Shown in pieces: positions 60,949-64,000 of a stretch of DNA of 64,000 bases (position 1 is the stretch's first letter; each line of letters starts with the position of its first letter). The notes under the pieces are model-generated. The model saw only the letters and a program-made list of their open reading frames with translations, did not search any database and had not been told where the DNA came from. A program made the position numbers and the translations under genes. The stretch is from CADEDV01 sp964437415 (GTDB lineage: Bacteria; Bacteroidota; Bacteroidia; Chitinophagales; Chitinophagaceae): positions 62,001 through 126,000 of the forward strand of contig CAYTGN010000004.1 of NCBI GenBank assembly GCA_964437415.1, given 5' to 3'.

Positions 60949-62214
60949 ATGAAAAAGATACTTACAACCTTTGGCCTGTTCCTGGTCTGTTACCTGTCAC
61001 CCGCCCAAACTGGCAACAAGATCTCTTACTATTGCAGCTATTATGGAGACAATGCCGTGCTTTCTTCACTGGAAATTTGTTTTTCCATGCAAACGCTGCC
61101 CGGATTGCATAAACACGACCGGGCCGAAGGAATACTCAACCGCATCATGGGCGAAGTGGGTTTGCCCACGAATTTTGTGCTGGTAGAATGTGCCGGTTAC
61201 AACAATTGTTCTGCTGTGAACCTGGAAGGACTGAATGGTTCGCTACGCTATATTCTGTATGGCGATAAGTTTTTAAAAGAAATTGATTCCACCTCCAATA
61301 CGTACTGGTCTTCTATCAGCATTTTTGCCCATGAGATAGGTCACCACCTCAGTGGCCATACATTAGATATGCTGGGTAGCCGACCTGATAAAGAACTGGA
61401 GGCTGACCGGTTTTCAGGATTCATTATGTTCAAACTCGGCGCCACCCTGCAACAGGCACAGGCAGCCATGCTCACTCTCGGTGATCCTCCATATGTAAGC
61501 ACCCACCCTCCGCTGGCTAACCGGCTTGCTGCCATCCGCAACGGATGGAATGACGGTTGGCAAAGCAATTACCGCCTTGGCAAAATGGCGCCTGCTCTTC
61601 CATCGTTGAAAAATTTTGATGAAATAGCCATTGACCTGCATGATAAAGCCTACCTGGAAAATGTTCTTAATAAACCGGAAGAAGCAATAAGGTTTGCCAA
61701 CACTGCCATCAGCCTGAAAAAAAATTATGCAGATGCTTATGTCCAAAGAGGGTTGGCAGAAGCGAACCTTGGGCAATCAGCCAAAGCCATTAAAACATTA
61801 GATTCTGCATTAGCCATTAATCCCCGGCTGACGCTGGCACAGGTGTATAAAGCAAGAGCATACAATATTGCAGGCCTTTATATACTCGCAGAGGCAGAAT
61901 TCCAAAAAGCCATTCAGCAAAATGCAGGTTTTGCCCCCATCTATGCCGAAAGAGCCATGATGCGGAACAACCAGCTTCGCTATGATGAAGCAATAGCGGA
62001 TGCCGACAAAGCCATCAGCCTGAAGTATAAGGATATTTACATCCCTTTTGCCAGCACCGGGTTTGCTTACCACCAAAAAAACGATCTCGAAGCGGCAAGG
62101 CGCAATTTCGAACTAAGTATCCGCTATAATCCCACCTATGATTTCGCCATGTACTGGCTGATCAAGATCAAAGAAAAGCTGGAACCGGCGGAAAAAAAGC
62201 CAACTAACAACTGA
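60949..62214 (+). CDS. Exported M48-family metalloprotease with TPR repeats
   Basis: 421 residues. A signal peptide (MKKILTTFGLFLVCYLSPAQ) is followed by an M48-type peptidase domain: FAHEIGHHLSGH (His128, Glu129, His132) and KELEADRFSGFIMFKLGA (Glu149). From about 225 there are TPR motifs (AIRFANTAISLKKNYADAYVQRGLAEANLGQSAKAIKTLDSALAIN style units) up to the end, about five repeats. The layout resembles BepA/YfgC, which looks after outer-membrane protein assembly. It is divergent from the HExxH lipoprotein gene. Confidence 0.88.
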   Translation: MKKILTTFGLFLVCYLSPAQTGNKISYYCSYYGDNAVLSSLEICFSMQTLPGLHKHDRAEGILNRIMGEVGLPTNFVLVECAGYNNCSAVNLEGLNGSLRYILYGDKFLKEIDSTSNTYWSSISIFAHEIGHHLSGHTLDMLGSRPDKELEADRFSGFIMFKLGATLQQAQAAMLTLGDPPYVSTHPPLANRLAAIRNGWNDGWQSNYRLGKMAPALPSLKNFDEIAIDLHDKAYLENVLNKPEEAIRFANTAISLKKNYADAYVQRGLAEANLGQSAKAIKTLDSALAINPRLTLAQVYKARAYNIAGLYILAEAEFQKAIQQNAGFAPIYAERAMMRNNQLRYDEAIADADKAISLKYKDIYIPFASTGFAYHQKNDLEAARRNFELSIRYNPTYDFAMYWLIKIKEKLEPAEKKPTNN

Positions 62215-62307
62215 TATGATCTTTTTCTGCTATTCAAGGGTTGGGCAGCCTGGGCTGGAAAAGGGGGAAAGATGATACACAGCACTCGGCTGTGATGCTT
62301 TTTGGCC

Positions 62308-62315
62308 TAACTTTG
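62308..62315 (+). promoter_or_regulatory. -7 promoter element for ccmE
   Basis: TAACTTTG, an exact TAnnTTTG match, ends 18 bases before the ATG at 62334. It excludes an in-frame upstream extension of the gene. Confidence 0.5.
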
Positions 62316-62333
62316 CCACGCAAAATACAGGCT

Positions 62334-62783
62334 ATGAAAAAAATCCATATTATTCTGCTGGTGCTTATTGCGGGAGCCATTGCTGTGCTGATCGGTTTTT
62401 TGAAAACTGCCAGCACTTATGATACCGTAGAAACGGCGATGAGCAAACCTGGCAAATTTGTACATGTGATAGCAAAATTAGACCTGAACCAGCCCGTGCA
62501 ATATGATGCCATCAACAACCCCAACTATTTAAGTTTTACTGCTGTTGATTCTTTGGGTAAATCGGTGAAAGTGGTATATCGCAATTCCAAACCGGAAAAC
62601 CTCGAGCACAGTGAACGATTGGTTTTAAAAGGTTCTTACCAGGATGAGAACGGACATTTTGAATGCAAAGAGATATTGATGAAATGCCCGTCCAAATACA
62701 AAGACGACATGAAGGCGGCGGAAAAAAACATTCAAACCACATCGCAAAAAGACCCCGCTGAAACAACATCTGCTGAATATTAA
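62334..62783 (+). CDS. ccmE: Cytochrome c maturation protein CcmE
   Basis: 149 residues. A membrane anchor (MKKIHIILLVLIAGAIAVLIGF) is followed by the OB-fold, with KFVHVIAKLDLNQPVQYDA, LSFTAVDSLGKSVKVVYRNSKPENL and VLKGSYQDENGHFECKEILMKCPSKY. CcmE holds haem on its way to apocytochrome c in the periplasm. The haem-binding His of E. coli CcmE (in the VLAKHDE region) is not visible at that spot; a tail Cys (MKCPSKY) is in its place, as in CcmE forms with a CxxxY motif. ccmF follows after 10 bp. Confidence 0.85.
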   Translation: MKKIHIILLVLIAGAIAVLIGFLKTASTYDTVETAMSKPGKFVHVIAKLDLNQPVQYDAINNPNYLSFTAVDSLGKSVKVVYRNSKPENLEHSERLVLKGSYQDENGHFECKEILMKCPSKYKDDMKAAEKNIQTTSQKDPAETTSAEY

Positions 62784-62793
62784 TTGCTGAAGA

Positions 62794-64000
62794 ATGGATT
62801 ATATCGGTGAGCATCTCCTGCCCGGTCAACTGGGACATTTCTTTATTGTGCTTTCGTTAGTTGCGTCTCTTGTGGCAACTGTGGCGTATTATTTAGCCAC
62901 GACTGCCAAAACAGTGGATGCCACAGTGCATTGGAAAAAACTTGCCCGATATGCCTTTATTACCGAAGTAATTTCGGTGTTCGCCATCTTCGGCATTTTG
63001 TTTTATATCATCTACAATCACCTCTTTGAATATAAATATGCCTGGCAGCATAGCAGTCTTTCCTTAGAGTTCAAATACCTGCTTGCCTGTTTTTGGGAAG
63101 GACAGGAAGGAAGTTTTTTGCTGTGGAGCATCTGGCATTGTGTGTTGGGACTGGTGCTTATCCGCTGGTCAAAACAATGGGAAGCGCCGGTGATGACAGT
63201 GGTGAGTTTTGCACAGATGATTCTCGCCACTATGATCGCCGGTTTGTATGTGTTCGGGCAAAAGATCGGCTCCAACCCTTTCATCCTGCTGAGAGATTCC
63301 GGAGTGCTGGATAATGCGCCTGCTTTGCATGTCAACTTTGACATCACACAACCTTTGCGGCAGGATTATATGCTATCCATCAAAGATGGTAACGACCTGA
63401 ACCCCTTGCTTCAAAACTACTGGATGGTGATACACCCACCAGTTTTGTTTCTTGGCTTTGCCTCTACCATCATACCATTTGCATTTGCCATTGCTGGTTT
63501 ATGGACCAAAAAGTTTGGTGACTGGATAAAACCTGCATTACCATGGGCATTATTTGCAGCAGCCGTTTTAGGTGTAGGCATCATGATGGGCGCCATGTGG
63601 GCCTATGAATCCCTGACCTTTGGCGGCTATTGGGCATGGGACCCCGTGGAAAATGCGTCATTGGTGCCTTGGCTGATACTGATAGCAGGCATTCATACAT
63701 CGCTTATCTATAAGCATACCGGTCATTCGTTGCGGTCAACACACCTGTTCTTCATACTCAGTTTTATTTTCATTCTTTATTCCACTTATCTCACCCGCAG
63801 TGGTGTTTTGGGAGATTCATCTGTCCACTCCTTCACCGACCTTGGCATGAATGTGCAATTATACCTGTTGCTATTTTCCATTGTATGGGGCGGCGCCATT
63901 CTTGCAGCAAGGAATGTGAGAATGAAATGGATCACCGGCATCGCAGCAGCGGCAATCTTGTTGCTGTCATGGATCAGCGGTGGAGCATATATTGGTTTTA
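62794..64000 (+). CDS. ccmF: Haem lyase CcmF (3' end beyond window)
   Basis: 402 residues are present and the frame is open to the end of the window. About ten membrane helices are visible. The WWD-type haem-handling motif is in GGYWAWDPVENASLVPWL, and HPPVLFLGFASTIIPF supplies a membrane histidine. CcmF joins haem from CcmE to apocytochrome cysteines. The start is the ATG at 62794, 10 bp after the ccmE stop, so the genes are co-transcribed. The missing 3' part should hold the periplasmic domain and last helices. Confidence 0.93.
   Translation, partial: MDYIGEHLLPGQLGHFFIVLSLVASLVATVAYYLATTAKTVDATVHWKKLARYAFITEVISVFAIFGILFYIIYNHLFEYKYAWQHSSLSLEFKYLLACFWEGQEGSFLLWSIWHCVLGLVLIRWSKQWEAPVMTVVSFAQMILATMIAGLYVFGQKIGSNPFILLRDSGVLDNAPALHVNFDITQPLRQDYMLSIKDGNDLNPLLQNYWMVIHPPVLFLGFASTIIPFAFAIAGLWTKKFGDWIKPALPWALFAAAVLGVGIMMGAMWAYESLTFGGYWAWDPVENASLVPWLILIAGIHTSLIYKHTGHSLRSTHLFFILSFIFILYSTYLTRSGVLGDSSVHSFTDLGMNVQLYLLLFSIVWGGAILAARNVRMKWITGIAAAAILLLSWISGGAYIGF

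Noticed and set aside
1..64000. CRISPR array or Cas genes
   Set aside because: No set of regularly spaced direct repeats and no Cas-like protein was seen; the repeats present are palindromes and 7-bp tandem arrays.

Overview
This window reads as chromosomal DNA of a Bacteroidota member, most likely the Chitinophagaceae. The signs are the Bacteroidota -7 promoter element TAnnTTTG upstream of many genes, few Shine-Dalgarno sequences, the Bacteroidota-type NagB/PIG-L fusion, SDR-type threonine dehydrogenase and FtsK, LytTR regulators paired with LytS-type kinases, many secreted proteins ending their signal peptide in AQ, and one sigma-70-family (ECF) factor encoded with its anti-sigma. Genes cover nearly all of the sequence. 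There is no rRNA, CRISPR array or intact insertion sequence; one tRNA-Arg(ACG) is present.

Layout. 1-3.3 kb: the tail of a beta-N-acetylhexosaminidase, a broken REP-associated transposase, and a NagB/PIG-L fusion (amino-sugar use). 3.3-9.1 kb: tRNA-Arg, then a surface module of a secreted caspase-TPR protein opposite a CHASE2 membrane protein and a FecR-like secreted protein. 9.2-20.6 kb: a pair of M16 peptidases, RlmH, a rhomboid protease, TilS, EtfBA, a bifunctional-nuclease-family protein, IspE and ornithine aminotransferase. 20.8-26.5 kb: an outer-membrane porin, a GT81-like/HAD fusion that may make a glycosylglycerate, threonine dehydrogenase, and the Kdo genes kdsB, kdsD and kdsA. 26.5-34.1 kb: LolA, FtsK, a 7TM histidine kinase, AroK and glutaryl-CoA dehydrogenase. 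34.3-37.5 kb: sigma/anti-sigma/adhesin genes and small envelope genes.

37.5-45.7 kb is the most coherent block. Kynurenine monooxygenase, kynureninase, a RidA-type 2-aminomuconate deaminase, aminomuconate-semialdehyde dehydrogenase and an SDR run leftwards. 3-hydroxyanthranilate dioxygenase and ACMS decarboxylase run rightwards. Together they would take kynurenine past 2-aminomuconate. Four copies of a 78-81 bp palindromic repeat sit in four of the gaps of the leftward operon, and other short palindromes sit in two further gaps. Glutaryl-CoA dehydrogenase and EtfBA, elsewhere in the window, could serve the end of the same route.

45.7-64 kb: a glycerophosphodiesterase, a PaiB-like protein, Mrp/ApbC, several small envelope proteins, a transglutaminase-like protein, a 51-residue lysine-rich microprotein next to a SET-domain methyltransferase, a LytS/LytTR pair, an intradiol-dioxygenase-like lipoprotein, YggS with a tandem repeat inserted in its coding region, a HepT/MntA toxin-antitoxin pair, an acyl-CoA dehydrogenase, two divergent zinc metalloproteases around a perfect inverted repeat, and the start of a cytochrome c maturation operon (ccmE, ccmF).

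The best candidates for undescribed biology are the caspase/CHASE2/FecR-like module, the SET methyltransferase with its lysine-rich neighbour, the GT81-like/HAD fusion, and the repeats that punctuate the kynurenine operon.
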